From Bacteroidales bacterium Bact_23 (lineage in GTDB: Bacteria > Bacteroidota > Bacteroidia > Bacteroidales > Lentimicrobiaceae), in NCBI GenBank assembly GCA_001603685.1, contig LUZO01000231.1:1-15341 (forward strand): a stretch of 15,341 bases of DNA, written 5' to 3'. A program made the translations under genes and the position numbers. Positions 15,056-15,341 of this stretch are shown here, one piece after another. The notes under the pieces are model-generated. The model worked only from the letters and a program-made list of their open reading frames with translations, did not search any database and was not told the DNA's origin. Numbering within the stretch: position 1 is the stretch's first letter; the number at the start of each line of letters is the position of its first letter.

Positions 15056-15341
15056 ATGGACACCATCAGGCCAACAACAGAGAACTATTTCAGTAACATC
15101 AATCTGATGAAAATATTTCTGAAATGGAAATGGCATCTCCTAATTACTGCGGCTGTTGCTGCTTTGCTTGCTGTTATCTTCTCAAGTTCGGTTTTTATCA
15201 AACCAAAATTCAAATCCTATGCGCTGGTTTATCCATCGAACATCGCGCCTTATTCGGATGAGAGTGAAAGTGAGCAGATGCTGCAATGGCTTCAATCGCA
15301 GGATATTAAGGATAGTATTATCAAAAAGTATAACCTTGCAG
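15056..15341 (+). CDS. Wzz/PCP-type chain-length determinant, copy 2 (3' end outside the window)
   Basis: An open frame from ATG 15056 to the window end, 95 codons and incomplete. It has a short cytoplasmic N-terminus, then the TM segment WHLLITAAVAALLAVIFSSS, then FIKPKFKSYALVYPSNIAP and SEQMLQWLQSQDIKDSIIKKYNL. These align with copy 1 segment by segment (HLIIITLVAAILAAFFSSS; FITPLYRSTVVLFPVSS; TEQMLQILSSSNIRDKVIQKFDL). It starts 10 nt after copy 1 stops and so is probably in the same operon. The protein was produced by tandem duplication and is already clearly diverged. The periplasmic and second TM regions are not visible. Confidence 0.85.
   Translation, partial: MDTIRPTTENYFSNINLMKIFLKWKWHLLITAAVAALLAVIFSSSVFIKPKFKSYALVYPSNIAPYSDESESEQMLQWLQSQDIKDSIIKKYNLA

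Overview
The window looks like chromosomal DNA from a member of the Bacteroidota, probably a free-living Bacteroidia-type organism. The main evidence is promoter structure. Exact copies of the Bacteroidota -7 box TAnnTTTG lie just upstream of six gene starts, there are almost no Shine-Dalgarno sequences, and the FtsE, MurB, SCO and glycosyltransferase proteins have a Bacteroidota flavour. This assignment is an inference; no rRNA or other taxonomic marker is present.

Layout: (1) 14-3652 (+) is a very large membrane-bound hybrid histidine kinase with an extracytoplasmic sensor, four PAS domains and a C-terminal receiver. Its 5' end may lie outside the window. (2) 3830-4534 (+) is ftsE, overlapping tail-to-tail by 45 bp with (3) two minus-strand GT4-type glycosyltransferase genes (4490-5623 and 5616-6731). 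These two overlap each other and are read from a promoter at about 6763-6770. (4) 6732-7221 is a 490-bp non-coding stretch. (5) 7222-9945 (+) is a compact three-gene respiratory operon: a CuA subunit II, a 12-helix heme-copper subunit I and a SCO/SenC copper chaperone. (6) 10055-11083 (+) is murB, with a promoter so close that its mRNA may be leaderless. (7) 11148-12299 (-) is a third GT4 glycosyltransferase, divergent from (8) a Wzx-like flippase at 12462-13919 (+). The two are separated by a symmetric bidirectional promoter. (9) 13990-15045 and 15056-end (+) are two tandem Wzz/PCP-type chain-length proteins, the second cut by the window edge.

How the genes fit together: the three glycosyltransferases, the flippase and the two co-polymerases suggest a cell-surface polysaccharide assembly locus that probably continues to the right. 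MurB and FtsE belong to cell-wall synthesis and division. The respiratory operon is functionally foreign to these neighbours.

The most interesting item is the heme-copper enzyme. It keeps all six metal-binding histidines, but the position of the cross-linked active-site tyrosine required for oxygen reduction is Asn (H230-T-I-A-N234-E235). Together with a CuA subunit and a SenC-like gene, this points to a non-canonical CuA-type nitric oxide reductase (the sNOR/eNOR-like group) rather than a cytochrome oxidase. Other points worth attention are the bidirectional promoter built as TAnnTTTG-CG-CAAAnnTA, a likely TTG start for one glycosyltransferase, and the duplicated chain-length gene.
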